Below are positions 1 through 9,061 of a stretch of DNA of 64,000 nucleotides, piece after piece. Under the pieces are notes generated by a model. It was not told where the DNA came from. It saw nothing but the letters and a program-made list of their open reading frames with translations, and did no database searches. The position numbers and the translations under genes were made by a program. The stretch comes from Methylopila henanensis (GTDB lineage: Bacteria; Pseudomonadota; Alphaproteobacteria; Rhizobiales; Methylopilaceae): positions 283,856-347,855 of the forward strand of contig NZ_JBHUER010000003.1 in assembly GCF_042681025.1 (NCBI RefSeq), given 5' to 3'. The number at the start of each line of letters is the position of its first letter. Positions within the stretch are counted from its first letter, which is position 1.

Positions 1-706
1 GCGCGACATCCGTCCCCAGGCTAAGCGCCGTGAGGAACCGGCCAAGGAAGAGCGATGCGCCAAGCCCGGCGAGGATGAAGGGGGAGACATCCTCGATATG
101 CGACATGGTCCGGCCTGCGAGCGACCCCGCGGTCCACATGCGCACCGTGTCCATCGTGCCCTTGTCGAGCACCAGCACAGCTGCGGTGAGCGAGCCGAGA
201 AAGCCTGACAGCACCGCGCCTGCGAGCACGATCTTGAGCGGGGTCGCGCCCGTGCGGCCAATGGATCCGAGCCCGTAGGCGATTGCGGTCGCGGCGGCTG
301 CGCCTGCGAAAGCCGGCCAGACGAAGGCCTCGCCCGTCGAGGCGCCCGCAATCGTGGTCGCGAGCACCACCGCGAAGGCGGCGCCCGCGTTGAGCCCGAG
401 CAGTCCGGGCGAGGCGAGGGGATTGCCCGTGACCGCCTGCATGATCGCTCCCGCCACCGCGAGCGCGGAGCCTGCGAGCATGCCGGCGAAAAGGCGGGGC
501 GCCCGGATGGTCCCGATGACGAGATGATCGCGCGAACCGTCGCCGGCGAATAGCGCGTCCAGCACCGTCCCGACGGGATAAAGCGTGGTCCCCGCCGACA
601 GCGACCAGATCGCGACGGCGATGAGAATGACGCAAAGGGCGGCGAGCGCCGCCGGCCGCCGACTCCCCCGGTTCTTCCGGTGTTCTGGCTCCGCCGCGCC
701 GCTCAC
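1..706 (-). CDS. FecCD-family iron/siderophore ABC transporter permease (partial, C-terminus off the window)
   Basis: Inner-membrane permease of an iron-siderophore or cobalamin importer. About 235 residues are present and the C-terminal third lies beyond the left edge. Translation from GTG at 706 shows a charged N-terminus, a first hydrophobic helix, then the family signature: an R-x-PR motif, LAVAGAIMQAV, and NPLASPGLLGLNAGAAFAV. The GTG overlaps the stop of the upstream binding-protein gene (GTGA), so the two are translationally coupled. It is the third gene of a TonB receptor, binding protein, permease operon; an ATPase would be expected further left. Family assignment is firm, substrate is inferred from context. 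Confidence 0.9.
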   Translation of the reverse strand, partial: MSGAAEPEHRKNRGSRRPAALAALCVILIAVAIWSLSAGTTLYPVGTVLDALFAGDGSRDHLVIGTIRAPRLFAGMLAGSALAVAGAIMQAVTGNPLASPGLLGLNAGAAFAVVLATTIAGASTGEAFVWPAFAGAAAATAIAYGLGSIGRTGATPLKIVLAGAVLSGFLGSLTAAVLVLDKGTMDTVRMWTAGSLAGRTMSHIEDVSPFILAGLGASLFLGRFLTALSLGTDVA

Positions 707-1626
707 GGCGCCTTCAGGACGTACCGCTCGATGTCGTCGAGGACGCGGTTGGCGGAATTGAGCCCGCTGAACTCCATCCAGGTCGCGGCGTCGACGCGGT
801 GGACGCGCCCCGCCTTCACGGCGGGCAGCATGAGCCACAGCGGATTGGACACGACCTCTTCATGCCTGCCGTTCCGGTCGGAATCGTTGGAGCCCCCGAC
901 GATGTAGAGCAGCACGTCGCCGTCGAGCCCCGCCAGCTCCTCCCAGTCCGGACGCTTCACGCCGGGACCGCTTTCGGACGTCTCGTAGGCGGATCGCTTC
1001 ACGCCGGCCTCCCGCATCACCGCGAAAGGGGCGTAAGCGCCAGGTTTGTCGAGATAGACCTGAAAGTCCCAGGGCGTGATGCGCACGGACGACACTTTCA
1101 CGTCCGGCATCCGGGCGCGGATGTCCGCGACGCGCCGCTCGTAATCGGAGAAGACTCCTTTCGAGGCCTCTTCTCTGCCGGAGATCCTGGCCACCGCAAG
1201 ATAGAACGTCTTCCAGTCGTCGGCGGTGATTAAGGCCGTGGGCGCAATCCGCGCCGCCATGTCGCGGACCTTGGCGCCCAGGAAGGCGCTGCCGATGATG
1301 AGGTCGGGCTTGAGCGCGATGATTCGCTCGATGCTCGGCTGCTCGAACGTGCCGATGTCGACGACGCCGGCCTGCTCGGCGCGCGCCCTCAGCGCCTTGT
1401 CGCTCATGCCCGACATGGAGGCCCCCACGACCGGAGCGCCGAGCTCGAGCGCCATGCCGAGGCTGAAGGTCGGCTCGAGCGCGACGATGCGCTTCGGTTC
1501 GGCAGGCAGGCAGAGCGGCGCGCCCATCACGTCCGCGCCCTCAAACAGCCGTCCCTCGCAGGCCAGCGCCTGTGAGGACAGCACGACGGCCAGGACAGCG
1601 GCCAGCGCGCCGCGCTTTGCGGTCAT
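703..1626 (-). CDS. Periplasmic iron-siderophore/cobalamin-type substrate-binding protein
   Basis: Cluster-8 (FepB/BtuF-like) periplasmic binding protein of 307 residues that delivers substrate to the FecCD permease encoded next to it. It starts with a Sec signal peptide (MTAKRGALAAVLAVVLSSQA, then LACEG; the Cys may be a lipidation or disulfide site). The PKRIVALEPTFSLGMALELG segment is the usual N-lobe entry, and ERIIALKPDLIIGS is the typical second strand-helix unit. Its ATG overlaps the stop codon of the TonB receptor by one base (TGATG). The ligand cannot be read from sequence; an Fe(III)-siderophore is most likely given the STN-type receptor upstream. Confidence 0.88.
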   Translation of the reverse strand: MTAKRGALAAVLAVVLSSQALACEGRLFEGADVMGAPLCLPAEPKRIVALEPTFSLGMALELGAPVVGASMSGMSDKALRARAEQAGVVDIGTFEQPSIERIIALKPDLIIGSAFLGAKVRDMAARIAPTALITADDWKTFYLAVARISGREEASKGVFSDYERRVADIRARMPDVKVSSVRITPWDFQVYLDKPGAYAPFAVMREAGVKRSAYETSESGPGVKRPDWEELAGLDGDVLLYIVGGSNDSDRNGRHEEVVSNPLWLMLPAVKAGRVHRVDAATWMEFSGLNSANRVLDDIERYVLKAP

Positions 1627-4079
1627 CAGAACCTCGCCGTGCCTCGCACGCCCACCACCCGGCCGTCGCCGATCGAGGCCGAAGTCCCGGTGGAGCCAAT
1701 GCCGGTCAGGTACTGCTTGTCGAATAGGTTGCGCGCGAACAGAGCGACGGTCGCGTGCTTCATCTCGTAGCCGAGCGTGGCGTTGACCAGCGTGAACGAC
1801 TTGACGTAGCGGCTGCGCGTGTTCGCCAGGTCTCCCGTGCTGAAGAAGCCGTCGGTGTAGGAACCGTCGGCGCCGACGAAGAAGCCGGAATGATGCTTCC
1901 AGTGAGCGCCCGCCGCCACCGTGACGGCCGGGGACTGGGGAAACTCGTTGCCCTTCAGGTCGCCGGCCGTGGTCAGCGCCTTGTCGAACTCCGTCTTGAG
2001 CAGGCCGATGTTGGTGAACAGCGTCAGTTCGTCGATCGGGCGCCAGCGCGCCTCGATCTCCGCGCCATAGGCGTGCGACTTGCCGCCGTTCTCGGTGATC
2101 GTCTGGCCCGGGAAGGCCGGGTTGAGGGACTCGATCTGCTGGTCCTTGTAGTCGTAATAGAACGCGTTGGCGTCGATCTGCAGGCGGTCGTCGAACCACT
2201 TCGAGCGGTACGCCAGCTCGTAGGACCACAGATATTCCGGGGCGATCTTGCGGAGCGCCGTCGTGCCGGCGACGACCTCCGAGAAGCCGGAACGGTAGCC
2301 CTTCGCCGCGGTCGCGGCGATCGTCTGGTTCTCGGCGAGGTCGTAGGCCAGACCGAACTTGGGGAGAAACACGATCTTGCTGACGGAGCTCCGCTCGTCG
2401 AGCGCGCCGTAGACCGGCACTGGACAGCCTGCGAAGAGGCAACCGAGGGTAGCGTCGAGATCGAGCGCCACGCCGTCGTTNNNNNNNNNNNNNNNNNNNN
2501 NNNNNNNNNNNNNNNNNNNNNNNNNNNNNNNNNNNNNNAGCTTGTACCGCAGGTCCGTATAGGCGGCGATCGACGTCGTCCTGAACTCGGCCTTCAGGTC
2601 CTGCACCAACGCGATTGGAACGCCGTAAGGCGCGAGCGCGGTGGTCGTGGCGACGCCTGCCGCGTCACTGGTGTAACGGCCAACGAAGAAGCCCACGACG
2701 CCCGACAGCCTGGAGCCCTCGGGGTCGAAGTTCAGCCGCACGTCCTGCGAGAAATCCTTGCCTTTGCGGGTTTCGTCGCGCTGGAACGACGCCCCGGCGG
2801 GCGTGTCGATATCGAGGTCGGACTCCGAGAAGGTGGTGAGCGAGGTCAGCTTCCATCCCGGCGCGAACTCGTAGGCCAGTTCCGCGCCGTAGCGGTTGAC
2901 CTTGGTGTCGCGGAACTCGGCCCCGAAGCTGTCCTCCGGGTCGAAGCGGCGGTCGAAGAAATCGGGTCCGGTCACGAAGTTCCAGCCCGGCTTGTCATGG
3001 GTGCGGCTGACGCTGAGCAGGGCGGAAAAGCCCGGCAGCGCGTCGGGCGTCAGCAGCAGCTTGGCGCGGATCTGCTCGAACTCGTCCCGACGCTCTTTGT
3101 CCAGGCTCGGGGCCACGAACCTAATGTCCTTGTCCTCGCGCGCGATCTGGCCCGCGATGCGCATCGCGACCTGATCCTTGACCAGCGGGCCGAACACCGC
3201 GAAGGCGGCGGACTTCGAATCCTCGGTTCCGAGCGAGCCGTCGATGACGACCTCCGGCTCGAAGGTCGGATCCTTCGTCTTGATCGCGACGCTGCCGCCG
3301 AGCGAGTTGCGGCCCTGCAGCGTCGACTGGGGGCCGCGCAGGACCTCGATCTGCTCGACGTCCCATAGGCCGCGGCTGCCGCGGCGGATGGCTTCGATGT
3401 TCTGCGGCGCGCCGTCGATCAGGACGGAGACGACCGGGGCGGAGCGGCCCGGCGCCGTCACGCCTTCGGCGTTCAGGCCGCGGATCACGATGCTCGAATT
3501 CCCTTCGCCCGAGGGAAAGGAGCGCACGTTCGCGAGTCGATTGTAGGCCTGGGCCGTGTCGCGGGCGCTCGAGTTCTGCAGGTCTTCCGCGGTCACCACG
3601 CCGACGCTCGTGTAGGTGCGGGAGGAGTCGCGGGCCGCCTTCTCCCCGTAGACGGTGATCGGCTCAAGCGCGATCGCGCCGTCATCGATCTGCCCGGTCA
3701 CGAGTTGGACCGTCGCGGGCGGTTCGGCGCGAAGCTCGACCTGCGATCCGCTGACGATCCGCCCGGCGACGCCGGTCCCTTCGAGCAGCGAGGCCAGAGC
3801 CTCTGCGGGGGCGAGGCCGGCGCGCGCGCCCCGGGAGCGCTTGCCCGCCGTGACGTCCGCGTCGGCGAGGACCTGCAGGCCGGTCTGCGTCGCGAAGGCG
3901 TGGAGCGCCGAGGAGAGTGGTCCGGCAGGAATTGCGGCCGCATGCGTCGCGCCGCTTTCGGTAGCGGTCTGGGCGGATGCGCCCGACGCGCCTTGAATCG
4001 CGATCAACGCCCCCGCGAGCATGGCGGCGCCGTAGCCGATCCTGCCCGAAACTCCGTACTTCGAACGTGAACTCACCAT
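1626..4079 (-). CDS. TonB-dependent outer-membrane receptor with STN signalling domain (contains a 58-N gap)
   Basis: Outer-membrane siderophore receptor of about 817 residues. Signal peptide at residues 1-40, then a secretin/TonB N-terminal (STN) domain (PLSSALHAFATQTGLQVL), a plug domain (VRSFPSGEGNSSIVIRGL, then VLRGPQSTLQGRNSLGG) and a 22-strand-type barrel ending in aromatic ...GTARF. The STN domain is typical of FecA/FpvA-type receptors that signal to an anti-sigma factor, but no fecI/fecR pair is in the window. I chose ATG at 4079; an in-frame TTG at 4088 is also possible. A run of N at 2481-2538 removes about 20 barrel residues, and the frame is preserved across it. First gene of the uptake operon. 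Confidence 0.92.
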   Translation of the reverse strand: MVSSRSKYGVSGRIGYGAAMLAGALIAIQGASGASAQTATESGATHAAAIPAGPLSSALHAFATQTGLQVLADADVTAGKRSRGARAGLAPAEALASLLEGTGVAGRIVSGSQVELRAEPPATVQLVTGQIDDGAIALEPITVYGEKAARDSSRTYTSVGVVTAEDLQNSSARDTAQAYNRLANVRSFPSGEGNSSIVIRGLNAEGVTAPGRSAPVVSVLIDGAPQNIEAIRRGSRGLWDVEQIEVLRGPQSTLQGRNSLGGSVAIKTKDPTFEPEVVIDGSLGTEDSKSAAFAVFGPLVKDQVAMRIAGQIAREDKDIRFVAPSLDKERRDEFEQIRAKLLLTPDALPGFSALLSVSRTHDKPGWNFVTGPDFFDRRFDPEDSFGAEFRDTKVNRYGAELAYEFAPGWKLTSLTTFSESDLDIDTPAGASFQRDETRKGKDFSQDVRLNFDPEGSRLSGVVGFFVGRYTSDAAGVATTTALAPYGVPIALVQDLKAEFRTTSIAAYTDLRYKXXXXXXXXXXXXXXXXXXXXNDGVALDLDATLGCLFAGCPVPVYGALDERSSVSKIVFLPKFGLAYDLAENQTIAATAAKGYRSGFSEVVAGTTALRKIAPEYLWSYELAYRSKWFDDRLQIDANAFYYDYKDQQIESLNPAFPGQTITENGGKSHAYGAEIEARWRPIDELTLFTNIGLLKTEFDKALTTAGDLKGNEFPQSPAVTVAAGAHWKHHSGFFVGADGSYTDGFFSTGDLANTRSRYVKSFTLVNATLGYEMKHATVALFARNLFDKQYLTGIGSTGTSASIGDGRVVGVRGTARF
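2481..2538. other. Assembly gap (58 N) inside the TonB receptor
   Basis: Fifty-eight undetermined bases. The receptor frame reads correctly on both sides, so the true length is probably 58 modulo 3. It removes part of a barrel strand or loop. Confidence 0.99.
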
Positions 4080-4329
4080 CGCCCCCAAGATTCCCGACGC
4101 CTGCCGCCGTCGCTCCCCTGATGCGACGACACTTCGGCTCGTGGCTTTGACGAATGGCGGCGAGCGCCGAGGACTCTCTGCGAGAGACTTTTTTGATCTT
4201 CGCGTCGTCCGGCGCGCGATATATGCGCGGCGCGTCGTTACGGTGCATCAACGTGGAAGGCGTTTTTGGTTGCGGCTCGGCCGCGTCCGCGCGTCGTCGA
4301 AAAACTCGATCGCGAAGGTGCGCGCGCTC

Positions 4330-4554
4330 AGCTGCCACCGCTCGGCGACACCCCGCGCGTCGCTCGAGAGAAGGGGGCATTACGCCAAGGCCGCAAGCCC
4401 GAACAGCCGGCCGCGACGAAGCAGGCCGCGTATCCCAGCGCTTCGCCGACGGTCGCCGCGAGCTGCCATCGATCAGGCTGACGATCGCGTCGGCGCTCTG
4501 AAATTGGGTGAAGTCCACGCCGGCCCGGTCGAGCGAGGCGCGGCCCACGAGCAA
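4330..4554 (-). pseudogene. Decayed C-terminal fragment of an MFS (siderophore-type) permease
   Basis: Frame-by-frame translation gives LLVGRASLDRAGVDFTQFQS, ADAIVSLIDG, then a one-base shift to QLAATVGEALGYAACFVAAG, a second shift to LFGLAALA, and a stop. Together these read as the last two transmembrane helices of an MFS permease of the kind found beside TonB receptors (an AGTDFTLQQ-like motif followed by GYAACF). The N-terminal ten or so helices are absent. No other gene is visible in 4080-4670. The assignment rests on pattern recognition only. Confidence 0.5.
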
Positions 4555-4670
4555 AGAGTCTCAGGTCAGCGCGTTTAGGCTCAAGATCCGCTCGGACCGA
4601 ATTTTTCAACACAATCCGCCAAAAGCAGACATCGACAAGCCATCCAGAAGCAGAAGTCGTCCGAGAGCGT

Positions 4671-5969
4671 TCAGGGGCCGGCGATGGCCGGCGCATAGCC
4701 GGCCGGATCCACCGGGCCGGAACGGCCCGGCAGGTCGATGCTCGCCATCCGGCGCGGCGTCTCGGAGATCACCCGTCCCCGGCGCACCACGAACAGCCGG
4801 GCCGCCTTGAGACGGATGGCCTCGATCGGGTCGCGCGCCTGCAGCACGACGAAATCGGCGTTGGCGCCGACCTCGAGCCCGTAGCCTTCGAGCCCCAATA
4901 GCGCCGCGGGAACTGTGGTGATCGCGTCAAAGGCCGAGCGCATCGCGGCGCGGCTCGTCATCTGGCCGACGTGGATCGCCATGTGGGCGACGTCCAGCAT
5001 GTCGGCGCTTCCGAGCGCGTACCACGGGTCCATCACGCAGTCATGGCCGTAGGCGCAGGGGACGCCGGCTGCGGCGAGCTCCGGCAGGCGCGTCATGCCG
5101 CGGCGCTTGGGATAGCTGTCGTGCCGGCCCTGCAGGACGATGTTGATCAGAGGGTTGGCGATGACGCCCATTCCCGCTTCCGCGATCAGCGGAATGAGCT
5201 TCGAGACGTAGTAGTTGTCCATCGAGTGCATGGAGGTCAGGTGCGAGCCGACCACCCGGCCCTGCAGACCGAGACGGATCGTCTCGCAGGCGAGCGTCTC
5301 GACGTGGCGCGACAGCGGATCGTCGGTCTCGTCGCAATGCATGTCGACGCGTAGGCCGCGCTGCGCGGCGATCTCGCAGAGCGCCCGCACGGAAGCCGCG
5401 CCGTCCGGCATCGAGCGCTCGAAATGCGGGATGCCGCCCACGACCTCGACGCCCATATCGAGCGCTCGCTCGAGATTTTTAGCCGCGTTGGGCGACCGGA
5501 AGTAGCCGTCCTGCGGGAAAGCCACGAGCTGGAGGTCGAGGTAGGGCGAGACGAGGCGCTTGACCTCGAGCAGGGCGTCGACAGCGAGCAGCCGGTCGTC
5601 GCAGATGTCGACATGCGAGCGGATCGCGAGCAGGCCCTGCGAGACCGCAAGGTCGCAATAACGCAGCGCGCGCTCGATCACGGCCTCCGCAGTCAGATGC
5701 GGCTTGAGCTCGGACCAGAGGGCGATGCCTTCAAGCAGCGTGCCGGACTGGTTGAGGCGCGGCAGGCCGAGCGAGAGCGTCGCGTCCATGTGGAAGTGCG
5801 CGTCGACGAAGGGCGCGGAGACGAGCTGGCCGGCCGCGTCGATCACCCTCGACGCCTCTCCGCCGACGCCGCGCTCGATCGCAACGATCCGGCCGCCGCT
5901 GACCGCGATGTCGAGCCCGGTCCGGCCGTCCGGAAGCGTCGCGTTGCGGACGAGGAGATCGTGATGCAT
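4671..5969 (-). CDS. codA: Cytosine-deaminase-like amidohydrolase
   Basis: Metal-dependent amidohydrolase of 432 residues, closest in motif content to cytosine deaminase, which converts cytosine to uracil and ammonia. Visible metal and active-site motifs in order: HFHMD near residues 58-62, HCDETDD near 213, SHLTSMHS near 245, and GHDCVMDPWY near 312; these match the family's HxH, His-Cys-Asp-Glu, His and Asp positions. Length is normal. It lies downstream of an NCS1 permease gene, which is the classical codBA pairing, although here the order is permease then deaminase with a 138-bp gap. Related deaminases for creatinine or isoguanine cannot be excluded. Confidence 0.82.
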   Translation of the reverse strand: MHHDLLVRNATLPDGRTGLDIAVSGGRIVAIERGVGGEASRVIDAAGQLVSAPFVDAHFHMDATLSLGLPRLNQSGTLLEGIALWSELKPHLTAEAVIERALRYCDLAVSQGLLAIRSHVDICDDRLLAVDALLEVKRLVSPYLDLQLVAFPQDGYFRSPNAAKNLERALDMGVEVVGGIPHFERSMPDGAASVRALCEIAAQRGLRVDMHCDETDDPLSRHVETLACETIRLGLQGRVVGSHLTSMHSMDNYYVSKLIPLIAEAGMGVIANPLINIVLQGRHDSYPKRRGMTRLPELAAAGVPCAYGHDCVMDPWYALGSADMLDVAHMAIHVGQMTSRAAMRSAFDAITTVPAALLGLEGYGLEVGANADFVVLQARDPIEAIRLKAARLFVVRRGRVISETPRRMASIDLPGRSGPVDPAGYAPAIAGP

Positions 5970-6107
5970 GGGGGCGTCCAGACTAAAAAAGACGTCCGGC
6001 CGCGACGGCGCGGCCGGGCCTTGGGTTACGAGAGACTGCGGCGGGCGCCGACGACGCGCCAGTCCCCGCCGTTCAGGTCGATCAGGCGATCGGCGACACG
6101 CCGGCCG

Positions 6108-7517
6108 TCACTCTCCCGGCACGGCCGCGACGGCCGCAGCCGGCTTCCGGCTGAGCGCGAGATAGACCCCGCCCGCGACCAGCGTGCCCACCAGCCAGCT
6201 AAGGTCGGCCCCCCCGAGCAGGTTCTTCGCGATCGGACCCTGGAAGACCGGGAGCAGCCCGTTCTGGAACAGCCAGCCCGCGAACAGGCCGACGAAGAAG
6301 GCGATGATCCCCGCCCAGTTGACGTCGCCATAGGCGCTTGTGTCCGGAGACTTGTAGAGCTCCGGCACATCGATCCGTCCCTTGCGCTTCACATAGAAAT
6401 CCGCGAGCGCGACGCCCGCGAAGGGGCTGAGCCACATGATCAGACCGATCATCCAGTGGTCGAACGCCTGGGCGAAATCCGGCGCGAACACGAAGTAGAA
6501 CGTCACCAGATAGCCGGCCGCGCCGACGAACAGCGCGAGCGCCATGCGCGGCACGCGGATGCCCATGCTGAGAAGCGCGAGCGTCGCGGAGTAGACGTTG
6601 AGGATGTTGGTCGCGATCGGTCCATGCAGGACGAGCGCCAGCACCAGCACCGCCATCGGGCCGCCGAACACCGCGCTCACCATCTTGGCGGGGTCGGCGG
6701 TGTTGGAGACGCTGGCGATCGTCGCGCCGAGGATCCCGAGCCAGACGACCGGCACATACATGCCGAAGAAGCTGTACCAGAACACGGACTTCGAGGACTG
6801 GCTGCTCGGCACGAAGCGAGAATAGTCGGACGCCCAGGTGACCCACGAAATGCCCCAGCCGACACCGATCGCGGCGGTCAGCAGCGTGATCATGGCGAGG
6901 CGCTCGCCCGGGGCCAGCGGGCTGACGAGGTTCCAGTTCACCACGCCCGGCTGCGACCACGCGGCCACGCTGATCAGGACCATGATCGCGACCGTCGCGG
7001 GCACGGTGTATTTCTCGAAGGTGCGGATGGCATAGAAACCGTAGGTCCCGATCCCGACCTGCAGCGCCATGATGATCGTGATGACGATGAGGTTCGGCGT
7101 CGCGGTGTCCGGCACGCCGAACTGGCCCAGGATCCCCATCGAGATCTTGACCGGGAAGTAGGTGTTCACCCCAATCCAGCCGAGCGTCATCAGGAAGACG
7201 AGCGCGGCGGGAAGGTAGGCCCCGCGCCTGCCGAAGGGCGCGCGGCTCAGCACCATCTGGTTCACGCCGGTTTTGTGCCCCATGACGGTGAAGGAGGCGA
7301 ACAGCGTGCAGCCCACGAGGTTGCCGAGCACGATCACGGCGATCGTGTCCCATATCCCGAGCTTCAGGATGATGCCGAGCGCCCCGAGCGCCCAGTTGAT
7401 GGGCGCGATGTTGGCCCCCGCCCAGATCCACATCTGCTGAGGACCGGTCGAATCCCGGTCAGCCTCCGGGATCGGCTCGATCGCGTGTTCGTCCAGTCTC
7501 AGTTCTGTCTTGGCCAT
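6108..7517 (-). CDS. codB: NCS1-family nucleobase (cytosine/purine) permease
   Basis: Polytopic inner-membrane permease of 469 residues with about 12 hydrophobic segments. The NCS1 hallmarks are present: MWIWAGANIAPINWALG at the start of helix 1, then GHKTGVNQMVLSRAPFGRRG, and WVTWASDYSRFVP in the middle. It would import cytosine or a related heterocycle with protons or sodium. It precedes the cytosine-deaminase-like gene and follows, by 68 bp, an aldehyde dehydrogenase gene on the same strand, so all four genes from 10689 to 4671 may be one transcript. The symbol is by context and family; substrate is inferred. Confidence 0.83.
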   Translation of the reverse strand: MAKTELRLDEHAIEPIPEADRDSTGPQQMWIWAGANIAPINWALGALGIILKLGIWDTIAVIVLGNLVGCTLFASFTVMGHKTGVNQMVLSRAPFGRRGAYLPAALVFLMTLGWIGVNTYFPVKISMGILGQFGVPDTATPNLIVITIIMALQVGIGTYGFYAIRTFEKYTVPATVAIMVLISVAAWSQPGVVNWNLVSPLAPGERLAMITLLTAAIGVGWGISWVTWASDYSRFVPSSQSSKSVFWYSFFGMYVPVVWLGILGATIASVSNTADPAKMVSAVFGGPMAVLVLALVLHGPIATNILNVYSATLALLSMGIRVPRMALALFVGAAGYLVTFYFVFAPDFAQAFDHWMIGLIMWLSPFAGVALADFYVKRKGRIDVPELYKSPDTSAYGDVNWAGIIAFFVGLFAGWLFQNGLLPVFQGPIAKNLLGGADLSWLVGTLVAGGVYLALSRKPAAAVAAVPGE

Positions 7518-7585
7518 CTTCGTCTTCCCCGCCGTTGACGCGCGGCTTGCGCCGCAATGCCCCCGCTAGTCGGTCGTCTCCCCTG

Positions 7586-9061
7586 TCAGAAGGGAAACTC
7601 CCGCTTGCCGAGCTGGATTGTGATCCACTTCTGCTCCGTCAACTCCTCCCAGGAGGAGCGACCGCCCTCCCGCCCGAAGCCGCTGTTCTTCACGCCGCCG
7701 AACGGCACGTGCGGCTCGTCCGTGATGGTGCAGTCGTTGACGTGCACCATTCCGGATTCGAGCCGCATCGACAGATCCATGGCCTTCTGCAGGTCGTTCG
7801 TGATGACCGCGGCGGAGAGGCCGTATTCGGTGTCGTTCGCGATCCTGAGCGCCTCTTCCGAGTCCTCGACGCGGATCAGCGACACGACGGGGCCGAAGCT
7901 CTCCTCGTGGTAGATGCGCATCTCGGGCGTGACGCCGCTCAGGACCGTCGGCTCGAAGTAGCGGCCCTCGTGGCCGCCGCCGGTCTCGACCTTGGCGCCC
8001 TTGGCCCTGGCGTCCTCCAGCTGGCCGTCGATGAAGCTGACCTGGCCGTCGCGGATCAGCGGTCCGATCACGCTGGTCGTCTCGCGCGGATGGCCGACCG
8101 GGACGGTCTTGGCCTTGGCGACGAAGCGCTCCTTGAAGACCTCGAAGATCGGCGCCTCGACCATGATCTTCGAGTTCGCCATGCAGACCTGGCCCTGATG
8201 CAGGAACACGCCGAAGGCGGCCGCATCGACCGCATAGTCGAGGTCGGCGTCCTTGAGCACGATCAGGGGACTCTTGCCGCCCATCTCGAGCGTGAACTTC
8301 TTGAGGTGCTTCGCCGCCTCGACCGCCAGCTTGCGTCCCGTCCGGGTCGAGCCCGTGAAGGTGACAAGCTTCACGCGAGGGTCGGCCATGATGAGCTCGC
8401 CGACTTCGGCCGGCACGCCCGGAACGACGTTCAGCACGCCGGCGGGAAGCCCGGCCTCGTCGAAGATGTCGGCGATCAGCGCGCCTGAGATCGGCGTCTC
8501 CTCCGACGGCTTCAGCACGAAGGTGTTCCCGGCCGCGAGCGCGAAAGCGATCTTCTTCATCGACAGCAGGAAGGGCGAGTTGAACGGCGCGATCCCGGCC
8601 ACGACGCCGAGCGGCCGGCGCACGGACATCGAGATCTGGCCGGGCTGGGTCACCGGCATGGTCTCGCCCATGACGTGCCGCACGTCGCCCGCCGCGCTCA
8701 CGAGGCAATCGGTGACGTAGGAGATCTCCCACAGCGCCTTGTTGAAGACCGAGCCGCACTCGTCGATCAGCATGTCGCGGATTTCGGGCGTGCGCCGCTC
8801 GATCACCTCCGCGGTCTTGAGCAGGATTTTCTCGCGTTCGCTCGCGAGCGAAGCGCCCCAGGCTTCAAACGCCTTGTGGGCGGCGTCGATCGCGCCGACG
8901 ACCTCGTCGCGGCCGGCCTGCTGCGTCCGCGCGAAGAGCGCCCCGTCCGCGGGATTGAAGCTGTCGGCCACGATGTTGCGCGACGACGCGACCCATTCGC
9001 CGCCGATGAACAGCTTGTAGGTGCGAACGCCGTCGACCTCGTCGTAGGAGGCGGGATTCAT
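7586..9061 (-). CDS. NAD(P)-dependent aldehyde dehydrogenase (aromatic/benzaldehyde type)
   Basis: Aldehyde dehydrogenase superfamily enzyme of 491 residues that oxidises an aldehyde to its acid. Cofactor and active-site motifs are visible: PFNSPFLLSMKKIAFALAAG, FTGSTRTGRKL (nucleotide binding), LEMGGKSPLIVL with the general-base Glu, and GQVCMANSK with the catalytic Cys. The overall pattern resembles vanillin and salicylaldehyde dehydrogenases. Its ATG overlaps the stop of the GMC oxidoreductase gene upstream (ATGA), so the alcohol-oxidising and aldehyde-oxidising enzymes are coupled. The real substrate may relate to the co-encoded NCS1 permease. Confidence 0.87.
   Translation of the reverse strand: MNPASYDEVDGVRTYKLFIGGEWVASSRNIVADSFNPADGALFARTQQAGRDEVVGAIDAAHKAFEAWGASLASEREKILLKTAEVIERRTPEIRDMLIDECGSVFNKALWEISYVTDCLVSAAGDVRHVMGETMPVTQPGQISMSVRRPLGVVAGIAPFNSPFLLSMKKIAFALAAGNTFVLKPSEETPISGALIADIFDEAGLPAGVLNVVPGVPAEVGELIMADPRVKLVTFTGSTRTGRKLAVEAAKHLKKFTLEMGGKSPLIVLKDADLDYAVDAAAFGVFLHQGQVCMANSKIMVEAPIFEVFKERFVAKAKTVPVGHPRETTSVIGPLIRDGQVSFIDGQLEDARAKGAKVETGGGHEGRYFEPTVLSGVTPEMRIYHEESFGPVVSLIRVEDSEEALRIANDTEYGLSAAVITNDLQKAMDLSMRLESGMVHVNDCTITDEPHVPFGGVKNSGFGREGGRSSWEELTEQKWITIQLGKREFPF

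Noticed and set aside
5424..7538. Long plus-strand open frame of 704 codons opposite codA and codB
   Set aside because: Composition is Arg/Asp/His-rich and low-complexity, as expected from the antisense of GC-rich genes. The minus-strand genes have clear family motifs.
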